Origin: Melanopsichium pennsylvanicum
Taxonomy: Eukaryota; Basidiomycota; Ustilaginomycetes; Ustilaginales
Direction: 5' to 3'
Assembly: GCA_900208305.1 (NCBI GenBank)
Contig: OAPG01000010.1
Location: 620,001-684,000 of the forward strand
Length of the DNA: 64,000 nucleotides
The translations under genes and the position numbers were made by a program. This document shows positions 12,056-20,972 of the stretch, piece by piece. Under the pieces are notes generated by a model that saw only the letters and a list, made by a program, of their open reading frames with translations, was not told the origin of the DNA and searched no databases. How positions within the stretch are numbered: the stretch's first letter is position 1; each line of letters opens with the position of its first letter.

Positions 12056-13837
12056 TTAACGGGTGCGAATGATGCCTGCAGCGATAAGTTTTTGAACCTT
12101 TTCCCTGATGATTGGGCTCTTCATGTGTTCCTGCAAAGCTGCTGGATTACCCTGAGCCTGTTGAAGGATGGATTGCATTACTGGGTCTTGCATGATCTGA
12201 GCCACTTCTGGATCACGCATTGCTCTCTGAAGAGTTTCTTGCTCGCTCTCACCCGACCTTTGCGAGTAAATCTCGTTCATGCATTTGGTCAACAAAGCCT
12301 GAATCTCTCTCACATTCTTTGCTCCACCTTCCTGTGCTGCATCTGCATCCTCTGCCTTCTGACACGCCTCCATAGCTTTCGTGTACTCCTTCATCGCAAA
12401 CAACACATTGGCTTTCCTAACATATCCTTTGACAAACTTAGGATCAATCTTGATCGCTTCTTCACTATCCTTAAGTGCTTCAGGAAGCGCAGCGAGTTTG
12501 GTGTATGCAGAAGCACGGTTGGTGTACCCACGCGGATCGAATGGATCACGTTTAATGGCTTCACTAAAAGCAGCAACTGCACCTGGGAAATCACCCGACT
12601 TATACAACTCATTACCCCTCGCCCTCTCCTCCTCCGCCTTTTTGGGATCAATATACGCCTGCTTCGTCCTTTCCTTTAACAACTTCTCAGTATCCCTCAA
12701 CTTGGCCAAAATGTCCGGAGTCCTATGCTCGGTCAAAGCCTTTTCGAAATTGGTTATGGCCAACTCCAACTTATCCTGCTTAGCATACGCACTTCCGATA
12801 CGTCCATACGCCTTTGCAACCAACTTGAAATCGGCTCGCATGGATCGACCTTCGTCCACCGCTTTTTCGCACGATGCGATGCACTGATCATAGTTTCCCT
12901 GTTCAAAGTGACACGCGCCAAGGTTGTTCAGGTAGGTGATATCATGGTGAAGTTCCCAAGCCTTTTCGTAGTGAGGGATGGCCGATTCGAAATTGCGTTT
13001 GAGGTAGAGTGCGTTTCCCTTGGCTTTCTCCGCATCGGCGGCTGCTTTGACTTTCTTCTCCTCATCCTCGTCTTCTTGTTCAACGGCGGCATACTTCATT
13101 TCGACATCAGGTGCTGGAGCAGAGGCAGGCTTGGAGGAAGAAGCGGAAGCAGTAGTGTGAGTCTGTTTCTCGATATCGTCTCGCTTATTTTCCAAGTCGG
13201 CGGGGAGCTCATCCGAACCCTCTGGCCTTTCGAAAGCCTGCAGATCGATGCCCATCAAAACACCCATGACCTGGATCATCCTTGGATCCTGGAAAGCCAT
13301 GCTTGCCTGATTAGGATCCTGCTGAATCGCCTTGAGTTTGGCCATGAAAGCGGGGTCTGCCAACAAACCTTTTGTCTTAGGATTGGCAGAAAGCTTTTCG
13401 AACAACTGGGGATCGCTGAACATCTGTCCCAAGCTAGTTTCGGGACCTGGACCGTTGGCAGCTTCGTTCTCTACCGCCCTTTTGACGTCGGCAAGACCCT
13501 TTTTGAGACCTGCATCTTCGGGAGACATTTTGAGACCAGCTTCATAGGCGTCTACGGCATCTTCAAGCTTTCGAGCACCGTGGAGAGCTGCACCTTTGCG
13601 ACCGTACCCTTTGGCGAAGGAAGGGTTGGCGTTGATGCAGGATTCGGCATCGTCGAGGGCGTGAGACCAGTCTTTGAGACCGGCGTAGCAGGCAGAGCGG
13701 TTGGAGTACAGAACGTGAACGTTGTCTTCGGGAGAAGAGGCGGCAGCGATAGCGTCGTTGTAGTGCTGAATGGCAGCCTGGTAATCCTTGGCAGCGAACG
13801 AGGCGTTGCCTTTAGCTTTGAGGTCGGCGACGGACAT
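12056..13837 (-). CDS. STI1: Hsp70/Hsp90 co-chaperone Sti1/Hop
   Basis: An adaptor that binds the C-terminal EEVD tails of Hsp70 and Hsp90 and passes clients between them in the cytosol. One exon, 593 residues, like yeast Sti1 (589). Domains in order: TPR1 (about 2-120), DP1 (about 130-185, with repeated DP motifs), a linker rich in Ala/Pro/Ser, TPR2A (about 265-385), TPR2B (about 403-515) and DP2 (about 535-593, MRDPEVAQIMQDPVMQ). The TPR repeats show the carboxylate-clamp Lys/Asn pattern, for example LKAKGNASF and ERARGNELYKSGD. The protein ends IIRTR. A long open frame on the opposite strand (12725-14014) is a shadow of this coding sequence. Assignment is secure. Confidence 0.97.
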   Translation of the reverse strand: MSVADLKAKGNASFAAKDYQAAIQHYNDAIAAASSPEDNVHVLYSNRSACYAGLKDWSHALDDAESCINANPSFAKGYGRKGAALHGARKLEDAVDAYEAGLKMSPEDAGLKKGLADVKRAVENEAANGPGPETSLGQMFSDPQLFEKLSANPKTKGLLADPAFMAKLKAIQQDPNQASMAFQDPRMIQVMGVLMGIDLQAFERPEGSDELPADLENKRDDIEKQTHTTASASSSKPASAPAPDVEMKYAAVEQEDEDEEKKVKAAADAEKAKGNALYLKRNFESAIPHYEKAWELHHDITYLNNLGACHFEQGNYDQCIASCEKAVDEGRSMRADFKLVAKAYGRIGSAYAKQDKLELAITNFEKALTEHRTPDILAKLRDTEKLLKERTKQAYIDPKKAEEERARGNELYKSGDFPGAVAAFSEAIKRDPFDPRGYTNRASAYTKLAALPEALKDSEEAIKIDPKFVKGYVRKANVLFAMKEYTKAMEACQKAEDADAAQEGGAKNVREIQALLTKCMNEIYSQRSGESEQETLQRAMRDPEVAQIMQDPVMQSILQQAQGNPAALQEHMKSPIIREKVQKLIAAGIIRTR

Positions 13838-13874
13838 CGTGACCGTAGATTAAGGGAAAAAAAGTCGATTCAAC

Positions 13875-13951
<77 letters not shown>

Positions 13952-14490
13952 CGTGACAGAGAGTATATGGGCAAAGGAAGAGCAGGTGCAAGTCGAAGTA
14001 TTAGATTGAAGTAGCGAGGCTTCGAAGAGGTTGAGAAGAAGGAGGGGGAGCTAACTTTTTGTCAAGCGAGAGCTCAGCAGCCGAGAAGCTCTGTGCGCGC
14101 GACAACACTCCGACGAGAGTCCAAGAAAGGCGCAGAAGAGAGTTAGATTGGTGAGCTTCTACGAATTTCGAGTGCTTTCGCTTGCGCTCTCGTTGGTTGA
14201 CTTTGTACTTCCTTCGTTCCTTCGATCCATTATTCCATTATTCCTTTATTCCTTTATTCCTTAGTTTCTTCGTTCCTTCCTTCATTCGTTCGCGCCTCCA
14301 CACTCCAAGCTGAGCGCAATTCAAATTATGTTTTCACGTCCGCCCTAACACATTAATCCTGATTTTCAAGTCATGCTCGGATCCACACCACACCATACAG
14401 GGGCGCTCTGCTCACAGTGGCACTATCGTGACTCGGGGATGAGCAGTGTGATAGCGTATCTTTGTATTATGATGCCGAACGGGTTCTCAT
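13838..14490. promoter_or_regulatory. STI1 promoter and leader with GA/GT tracts
   Basis: STI1 5' region and ZNF830-like 3' flank. Beginning about 36 bp upstream of the STI1 ATG lie a GA tract (13874-13907) and a GT tract (13909-13947). Further up is a pyrimidine-rich repeat of TTATTCCT units (about 14230-14262). I looked for clear heat-shock elements (TTCnnGAAnnTTC) and did not find a convincing one. Confidence 0.5.
13874..13947. repeat. (GA)n-(GT)n compound microsatellite
   Basis: Adjacent GA and GT dinucleotide runs of roughly 34 and 39 bp. They lie immediately upstream of the STI1 start, probably within its 5' untranslated leader. Confidence 0.95.
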
Positions 14491-15361
14491 TCATCCCTTC
14501 TTGTTTGCCTTTTGCTTCTCTAGACGAGCTTGTTTGATGCGCTGCAGACGCTGCTTCAAGGCGTTGACTCTGCAATGCAGATGTGGAAAATATGAGAAGG
14601 TATGAGTTGGTGAATATGCATGCAGGCATTCAAGTACTGTACGGTTGAGATCTTTGCTATCGACTCAGATGAGGTTCAACTTACCTTTGATCTGCTTCAT
14701 CCTGTTGCCGTTGTTCCTCTTCCAACCGTGAAAGGATCTCTTCTCGCTCCTCCTGCTCCCTTCGTGCCCTCTCCTCTGCTTCGAGCTCTTCTTTGCTCCT
14801 TTCGTCAACCAAATCATCTGCGTACTTGTTCGCAGCCGTGCCGCGAGGCGATATCAAGTACGCTTCAGCCTCGAGTGCTGCTCCTGCGCCGTGATCACTC
14901 ACTTGCTGATCTTCTTTCGGCTCTGCGTTCGCTTCCATCTGAGACTTGAACAGCTCCCATTCTGGATCGATCGACTCGGTCCTTGCTTTTTTACTCCCTT
15001 GACTCGCAAATTCCAAATTGCCTTTCTCCTCGCCATTGCTGCTGGTAATTGTTCCAGATGGTCCGTGACTTGCACCGAGATCATCTTGCGAATCGTCCGC
15101 TTTACGTTTGCCGTCCTTGATTCTCTGTGCCTCAGCCTGACGCAGATCTTCCTCCCTGAGACGTGCCGTGTTTGCTCGATGACTTTTGCTCAAAGCATGC
15201 GAGGACCAAAGAGATTCGTGTTTGATGGTGACAAAGTTACATGCAGAGCAACGTAGTGCGCCAGTGGAAGAGTACGAGGCAAACGGGTCCGAGATGATGG
15301 AGGAGGAAGACGCACGTGATTTCGTTGCTTGTCGCAGGAGGAGTCTGGCATCTGTCGCCAT
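14491..15361 (-). CDS. ZNF830/CCDC16-like zinc-finger coiled-coil protein
   Basis: Two exons, 15361-14685 and 14569-14491, with a GTAAGT to GCAG intron of 115 bp (phase 2), give 251 residues. Near the N-terminus (about 37-65) is a single zinc finger of spacing C-x2-C-x13-H-x5-H (CSACNFVTIKHE... then HALSKSH), the type found in ZNF830/CCDC16 nuclear proteins. The centre is disordered with a basic KRKAD patch. The C-terminal third is a highly charged Glu/Arg coiled coil. The small second exon continues it (VNALKQRLQRIKQARLEKQK) and ends NKKG, whereas reading through the intron stops at once. Family members are nuclear and tied to splicing and genome stability in animals; the role in fungi is unclear. 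The gene is divergent from RNA14. Confidence 0.82.
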
Positions 15362-15800
15362 GATTGATGCTCTCGCTTGCTAAGCCACGTCAATTAAGGT
15401 TGATCGGTGGGATAAAGATGGTGTCACAGTAGGCTAAGAAGACTGAGAAGCCTCCACAGCAACACACTCGAAACAAATCTCGAGCAAAGTGCCCGATTCG
15501 ATTGACGATTTGATTCAATCCCGATTTCGATTCCATCGCCAGAAGCAAACCTAGAAAGAAATACAGATGTCCGTCCCTCCATTACAACCATCACTCAAAA
15601 GACTCGCTTGGCACTCCTTCTTTCCCGCCTGGTCTTGCTATCACGTCTAAACTTTGCTATCGCGACAGCCAGATTGGACCTGAAAGAGTCGCATCGTTCG
15701 GACTGAGGACACTCCAAAAGCCTTGTCATCACACGCACTTTAGCCAGCTGGATCGAACATTGACATTGATCTGATTTAAGTCTTGCTACTTTCGCCTGCC
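15362..15800. promoter_or_regulatory. Divergent promoter ZNF830-like / RNA14
   Basis: A 439-bp spacer between two divergent starts. It is mixed-composition DNA with CAATCCCGAT/GATTCGAT-type short repeats around 15480-15530. No clear TATA box or gene is seen. Confidence 0.5.
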
Positions 15801-18734
15801 ATGTCATCCGAAGCTACCGAAGCGCAGGATGTGCAATTCAAGCAAGAGGTGACATCTGTTCCTGAAATGGCTGTCTCTGCTGAAGCTACCAGCGACAATG
15901 CTACAGAAGGCCAGGATGTCGATGCAGATGCCGACACAGATGCTGATGCAGATGCTGATGCAGATGCAGATGCAGATGCAGATGCTGATGCTGATGCTGA
16001 TGCTGATGCTGATGCTGATGCTGATGCTGATGCTGATGCTGATGCTGATGCTGATGCTGATGCTGATGCTGATGCTGATGCTGATGCTGATGCTGATGCT
16101 GATGCGGATGCGGATGCTGATGCTGATGCTGATGCTGATGCTGATGCTGATGCTGATGCTGATGCTGATGCTGATGCTGATGCAGACGGAGAAGCAGACG
16201 GAGAAGGCGATGAAGAGCAAATCAATACTCTTCCCCTTAACAACAAAAGTGAGAGCAACCCTACGCAGCCCGAACCCGTCAAGACCGAGAACGACTCGAA
16301 CCAGCAAGATTCCGAACCTCAGCCAGTGCAAATCAGCTCCATCGAACCTCTCCAGCCTCATAAGTACATGACTGTCGAGCAGCGACGTCAACTCTTCGAG
16401 GAGCGCATTCGCATCGAACCTCGCGATGGTGAAGCCTGGCTCGCTCTTATTGAAGAGGCTCAGTCGCGAGAAGATATGGAAGCCACTCGTACGCTGTACG
16501 ATCGATTCTTCAAAGTTTTCCCCAACCAAGGCCGACAGTGGCTCGCTTACCTCAACCTCGAGTTGGATCACAGCAACTTTGCTCAAGTCGAAGCTATTTT
16601 CACTCGATGCCTGCGCACGACTCCATCGGTGGAGTTGTGGAAGTTCTATCTCTCCTACACTCGTCGCGTCAACCCTCTTCCACCCCCGACAGGCGCGGAA
16701 GACGACGGGCCAAGGGAGCAGGCGAGGAGGGTGTTGGAAGGCGCATACGAATTCGCGTTGCGTTTCATCGGAAACGACAAGGACAGCGGTCAGATCTGGA
16801 CCGACTACATCGCACTGATCAAAGAGCGAGAGGCAAAGGGCGGCTGGAAAGAGGGTCAGAAGATGGACGATCTTCGTCGAGTCTACCAACGCGCCGTCTC
16901 CGTGCCGCTCATCAACATCGAGGCCATCTGGAAAGACTATGATAGCTACGAGAACGGCTTGAACAAGCTCACTGCCAAGAAGTTCCTTGCGGAGCGTTCG
17001 CCTGCTTACATGACTGCTCGTCGTGTGCTCCGCGATCTCAAGGCATACACTGATCCGCTCGCCAAACCACTCCTTCCTCGCGTTCCCGTTTGGACTTCCT
17101 CGTCCCTTCCGGGCGAAGCAGGCGAGGATGGCGCCCAGTGGCAGCGCGAACGATCGCAAGTTGAGGCATGGGTTGAATACCTCAGATGGGAAGAATCGAA
17201 TCCTTTGGTGCTCGAAGACCAAGCTACTCTCCAAACTCGCATTACCAGTGCGTACAGAAAAGCAACCATGTTCCTCCGCTTCTACCCAGAAGTGTGGTAC
17301 CTCGCCTCCCGCTACCTCATCTCCGCTTCGCAACTTGATGAAGCGGCGAAATGGCTCAAGAACGGCACGGAAGCGTGTACCGGTAGCTTCCTACTCCACT
17401 TTGCTTATGTTGAACTTGCCGAAGCACGCAAGTCCACTGCAGACTGCTCGAGTGTGTTTGATGGACTGCTGACTCAGGTTCATGCCCAGATCGATGCCAG
17501 AGAAGCCAAGCTCCAAGCTGATTTGAAGAATGCGGACATGGAAGCCGAGATGGCCAAAGCGCAAGCTGCGTCTCGTCGCACCACTGAAGGTGAAAATGAC
17601 GTGGATGTTGATGGTGAAGAGAGGGAGAATCAACGTAAAGCAGTGGAAGAATTGCAAACTCGCAAACAAGCCGTGCAAAACGCTGCCAAGCCAGAGATTG
17701 AGAACCTCAAAGAAGCAAGCGCATTGGTGTGGATCAAGTACATGCACTTTTTACGTAGGATCGAGGGGATCCGTGCAGCTCGAGGTGTGTTTAGCAAGGC
17801 GAGGAAGAGTCCTCATTGCACCTGGCAGATTTTCGAAGCAAGTGCATTGATGGAGTATCATTGTTCCAAAGATCCCGCGGTGGCTACGAAAGTATTTGAA
17901 TTGGCGTTGAAGACTTTTGGTGGAGATGAAGCGTTTGTGGTAAGGTATTTGGATTTCTTGATCGGTATGAATGACGATAGTAATGCGAGGGCTCTGTTCG
18001 AAAGAGTCATCGGATCCTTCGAAGCCGAGAGGGCAAGACCAATTTGGGATCTATGGGCCAAGTACGAGTACAATTTTGGTGACAGCGTTGCGATCCAGAA
18101 ACTGGAATCTAGACTTGCAGAGACGTACCCTAATGAACCGGCATTGAAGCGATTTGTCGCAAGGAACTCGTATATGGATCTTGATCTTGTTGGACCAAAG
18201 GATCTTGGTTTGCAGCCGAGCATTGTGGGTGGAAGTGCGGCGGATCGAGCAGTCGCCGCAGCCGCAGCCGTCACAAAGGCTGGTTTCGCAGCATCAACAG
18301 GTGGCGATGAAGGACCGCGAAGGAAGACTATGCAAGAGATGAAACGTTTGGCTGCCGAGAGTTCTGCTGATGATACGTCTGGAAACTGGGCCCGACCCGG
18401 TGCTGCCCCAAACCTAGCTGCAGGTCCACCTGCTAAGAAGTTCAAACGCGACTCTGCCTCGCCAGCGCCCGCTCAACAAGGTGGTGGATTTAAATCCGCT
18501 GCAGGTGCACCAGGTGCACCGGTAAGAAGGGACGCATACCACGAGTTCCCAGAAGGCGTGTTGGTGTTTATGGAAATGCTGCCAAGTGCACACTTATTTG
18601 ATGGACCCGTGTTCAAAGCAGAGGATATCATGGATTGTGTAAGAGGCGCCAATGTTCCTATGGGAAGGAGAGGAGGTCCACCACAGGCCGGGTTTGGTGG
18701 CGGTGCAGGTCGGGGAAGAGGGTACATGCGCTAA
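15801..18734 (+). CDS. RNA14: mRNA 3'-end processing factor Rna14/CstF-77
   Basis: The scaffold subunit of cleavage factor IA (CstF in animals), needed for pre-mRNA cleavage and polyadenylation in the nucleus. One exon, 977 residues from the ATG at 15801 (MSSEATEAQ); the open frame extends six codons upstream without another ATG. Residues 41-128 form an almost pure Asp-Ala repeat. HAT (half-a-TPR) repeats of the Suf domain start near residue 187 ([15 protein letters not shown]) and run to about 800, with typical spaced W/L..Y/A..E patterns such as [12 protein letters not shown]. The C-terminal 150 residues are Ala/Gly/Pro-rich with NLS-like PAKKFKR and end in GRGRGYMR. Yeast Rna14 is 677 residues, so the excess comes from the acidic repeat and the tail. 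Long antisense and frame-shifted open frames across the repeat are artefacts of the hexamer array. Confidence 0.95.
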   Translation: MSSEATEAQDVQFKQEVTSVPEMAVSAEATSDNATEGQDVDADADTDADADADADADADADADADADADADADADADADADADADADADADADADADADADADADADADADADADADADADADADADADGEADGEGDEEQINTLPLNNKSESNPTQPEPVKTENDSNQQDSEPQPVQISSIEPLQPHKYMTVEQRRQLFEERIRIEPRDGEAWLALIEEAQSREDMEATRTLYDRFFKVFPNQGRQWLAYLNLELDHSNFAQVEAIFTRCLRTTPSVELWKFYLSYTRRVNPLPPPTGAEDDGPREQARRVLEGAYEFALRFIGNDKDSGQIWTDYIALIKEREAKGGWKEGQKMDDLRRVYQRAVSVPLINIEAIWKDYDSYENGLNKLTAKKFLAERSPAYMTARRVLRDLKAYTDPLAKPLLPRVPVWTSSSLPGEAGEDGAQWQRERSQVEAWVEYLRWEESNPLVLEDQATLQTRITSAYRKATMFLRFYPEVWYLASRYLISASQLDEAAKWLKNGTEACTGSFLLHFAYVELAEARKSTADCSSVFDGLLTQVHAQIDAREAKLQADLKNADMEAEMAKAQAASRRTTEGENDVDVDGEERENQRKAVEELQTRKQAVQNAAKPEIENLKEASALVWIKYMHFLRRIEGIRAARGVFSKARKSPHCTWQIFEASALMEYHCSKDPAVATKVFELALKTFGGDEAFVVRYLDFLIGMNDDSNARALFERVIGSFEAERARPIWDLWAKYEYNFGDSVAIQKLESRLAETYPNEPALKRFVARNSYMDLDLVGPKDLGLQPSIVGGSAADRAVAAAAAVTKAGFAASTGGDEGPRRKTMQEMKRLAAESSADDTSGNWARPGAAPNLAAGPPAKKFKRDSASPAPAQQGGGFKSAAGAPGAPVRRDAYHEFPEGVLVFMEMLPSAHLFDGPVFKAEDIMDCVRGANVPMGRRGGPPQAGFGGGAGRGRGYMR
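15921..16184 (+). repeat. In-frame hexamer array encoding (Asp-Ala)44
   Basis: Forty-four consecutive 6-bp units, mostly GATGCT with GATGCA/GATGCC/GATGCG variants. They encode 43 Asp-Ala pairs and one Asp-Thr (near 15933). The 5' end holds more diverged units and the middle/3' part is nearly homogeneous, apart from GCG codons near 16104-16112, which suggests internal expansion by slippage or unequal exchange. Confidence 0.97.
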
Positions 18735-18905
18735 TTCGTGCATTCGTTTTCCCTGTCCGGGAAATCATATTCTCATGTAGTCTAGTTCAATGTTGCAAAC
18801 GGCTCACGTCCAAGGAATCAATATCAGACATTCTATCGTGATCATTCTACCACGGGGCGTGTCGATTAGTGATGATGCACTGTGTGTTTGTGTGGACGAA
18901 TCTAT

Positions 18906-20315
18906 TTAATGGTCTAGGTCTGGAAGCATAATAGAAGCCTTTTGCAGTACTTTGCGCAACGCTGAGTCGGAGAGTGACCAAGCTGGCCTCGGCGCCGAAC
19001 CTGAGGGATTTCCTGATCCCAAAAAGCGCTGTATGTTAACCCACGGTGTTCCGTGTGACAGAAGCCCTTCTTGTATGGACAAGACCACAATCTTTTCCTT
19101 TTCCTCTCCCGACCTGTTATCCTTCCAAGTCACTCGAAAGTGCTGTGCCGGGGCGAGCGAGTCCATCTTGCGCTGGAGTGCTGCAGATCTTTCATGGTCT
19201 CGCCCACTTGTCGTCTTCTGGAGCTTCTCCATTTGTTGCTCTAGCTTCCAATAAGCTTTTGAGCGCTCGACATCAATGGTCAATCTTCCCGATTTCAAAT
19301 TGGTCAACGACGAAGCAGCCAGCCCAATGGCTACAAATACAAACACTGCTCCGAGCGCCACGAGTATGGGCGCCCTGACTGACTCATGAGGCAATCTTTC
19401 TGCTTTTGTCATGTCCGACCACTTTTTGGTACCCAATCCGAACCCTAGTATCCATCGAAATGCTGGCCCTCCAACCCAGCTATACCACTTATTCCACCAG
19501 CGAGACCTGATTTCCAAATCGCTCTTCGCAAAATTACTGATGCGCTTGAGTGTACGCCAAGCAGTAGGAAACAGTGGGCCAAGACCTAGGGTGTAAAGCG
19601 GAGGGATGGAAAGCAAAAAGCCAACGAAAGAGGAAAGTGTTGCTGGAGCAGTGACATCGTTGTCAAACCACGCACAATGATGGTCGAAACCCACACGACA
19701 GACGCCGCAGTCTCCGCAATGGCGTGTGCGGAATGCCTTCATACGTCCATTGCAGCTATCCCGGAAGCATCGAAATAGTTCTCCGTTGGGTTGGCACAAG
19801 TGTATGCTTACTCGAGCATGTGCGGGAGCGAGGGAGGAGAGTGCCCGATGGATCGAGAGCTCTTCCTCCAGCTGTGCTTGGCTCGGTTCAAGAAATGTTG
19901 CACCTAGACTTCTGCACAGCCATGACAGCGCACCGCCATTACCTTTTTGACTGTTCAAGACGTTGCTGTGAGCAAGGAAGACCCGAAGATAGGTGCGTAG
20001 AGAGAATAGAAAGAGACCATGTGTGGGGAGGAGCCAGAGAATGGGGAAGAGCACGCGTCGTTGCTGGATATACAAGTGTCGAAAGGCGTAGCGGATGACT
20101 ACAAGATCGTAGGTGTAGGAGATGTAGACGAGCAAGATGAGGGGCACAATTCTGCCTAGGACTCTGTTCAATCGGATGGCATGACCACGTCTTGACTCAG
20201 CTCTCGGGGAGGATGCCGATCCTGGTGTTGGCTGATCCGAATCATCGGATATGGTGTGTATGGTGGCGATCTGCGTGACGCGCTGGCGGAGAGACATCGG
20301 AACGACCCGAATCAC
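18906..20315 (-). CDS. DHHC-type palmitoyltransferase
   Basis: An integral-membrane S-acyltransferase that transfers palmitate to protein cysteines. One exon, up to 469 residues; a second in-frame ATG at 20297 is also possible. Hydrophobic segments near 51-68 and 85-107 form the first membrane pair, and further ones lie at about 220-245 and 325-345. The Cys-rich domain reads RTRHCGDCGVCRVGFDHHC, with the catalytic D211-H-H-C214. The usual following motif (W-x-x-N-C-[VI]-G) is replaced by AWFDNDVTA, so the last cysteine is Asp. The C-terminal 120 residues are a soluble, charged region. It is convergent with RNA14 (171 bp between stops) and divergent from SCC3. The family is certain from DHHC and topology; I cannot assign it to a particular Pfa/Erf2/Swf1 orthologue. 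Confidence 0.88.
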   Translation of the reverse strand: MIRVVPMSLRQRVTQIATIHTISDDSDQPTPGSASSPRAESRRGHAIRLNRVLGRIVPLILLVYISYTYDLVVIRYAFRHLYIQQRRVLFPILWLLPTHGLFLFSLRTYLRVFLAHSNVLNSQKGNGGALSWLCRSLGATFLEPSQAQLEEELSIHRALSSLAPAHARVSIHLCQPNGELFRCFRDSCNGRMKAFRTRHCGDCGVCRVGFDHHCAWFDNDVTAPATLSSFVGFLLSIPPLYTLGLGPLFPTAWRTLKRISNFAKSDLEIRSRWWNKWYSWVGGPAFRWILGFGLGTKKWSDMTKAERLPHESVRAPILVALGAVFVFVAIGLAASSLTNLKSGRLTIDVERSKAYWKLEQQMEKLQKTTSGRDHERSAALQRKMDSLAPAQHFRVTWKDNRSGEEKEKIVVLSIQEGLLSHGTPWVNIQRFLGSGNPSGSAPRPAWSLSDSALRKVLQKASIMLPDLDH

Positions 20316-20972
20316 AGCCTGTCGGAAGTATCTTGGTATGCGACTGTGTTGTCGCCGTTCTTGAGAATGTCATCCCGAATCAAGAAGGACATCACCATGA
20401 TCACAAGCATACAGTAAATTTACAGTCCGAGCCTCAGGGTCCCACTGCCTGTGTACCTTTCAGGAAACGAGCAAAGTGGAGCCGATTTACTACTGTAATC
20501 CCGATCTGATGCCAACAAAATTTGTGGTGTTGGAAAAAGACTGAGACGCGAGCGCGACGCGAAGAGTGGCCAAAGAGCAGCCAAAGCTGCCTCTGAGGAA
20601 GAAGAGCTGACTGTTGAGGCTCGAGCTTTCGCGGTTGCTTGCAACGACTCAGTCACAGTTAGTCAAAGCGCAAGCCAACACTCCACGAGATCAATGCTCA
20701 GCTTCACCAGAATCTGCCTCCTGCCTCTTCAACCCTCTCCGACGCCATTCTCTACATCATTCAAGCTATCGTCAAAGCTTGAGTACTTGCTCCGATCTCT
20801 TCCAGTGGTGCCGATCGCAGCAGTTACACCACTCCCAACGCGCTAAGAAACGCGTCTCTCGAATTCATCGGCATTGAGTGCTTCATTCCAGCATTGATCT
20901 GTTCACATCACCACGCGGCATATAATTGCGCATACTACCATCATCACCACCACTGTCCACCTACTCGCCGAC
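20316..20972. promoter_or_regulatory. Divergent promoter DHHC transferase / SCC3
   Basis: A 657-bp spacer. It contains the palindrome GTAAATTTAC at 20414-20423 within ACAGTAAATTTACAGT, which is 16 bp and near-symmetric. The SCC3-proximal part is C/A-rich (CATCACCACCAC), like a fungal leader. Small frames here are not convincing. Confidence 0.55.
20411..20426. repeat. ACAGTAAATTTACAGT near-palindrome
   Basis: Contains the perfect 10-bp palindrome GTAAATTTAC flanked by ACA and AGT. It lies about 100 bp upstream of the DHHC gene start and is the best-preserved copy of the recurring intergenic motif. Confidence 0.75.

Noticed and set aside
12725..14014. 429-codon plus-strand open frame opposite STI1
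   Set aside because: It lies almost entirely antisense to the certain STI1 coding sequence, has no family motifs, and ends in translated GA/GT repeats. It is a codon-bias shadow.
13838..14490. Heat-shock elements in the STI1 promoter
   Set aside because: Several TTC and GAA words occur, but none has the required alternating spacing over three units.
15804..17333. 509-codon minus-strand open frame opposite RNA14
   Set aside because: Its centre is the complement of the GATGCT array read as Ile-Ser, and the rest is antisense to HAT repeats. No independent evidence of a gene.
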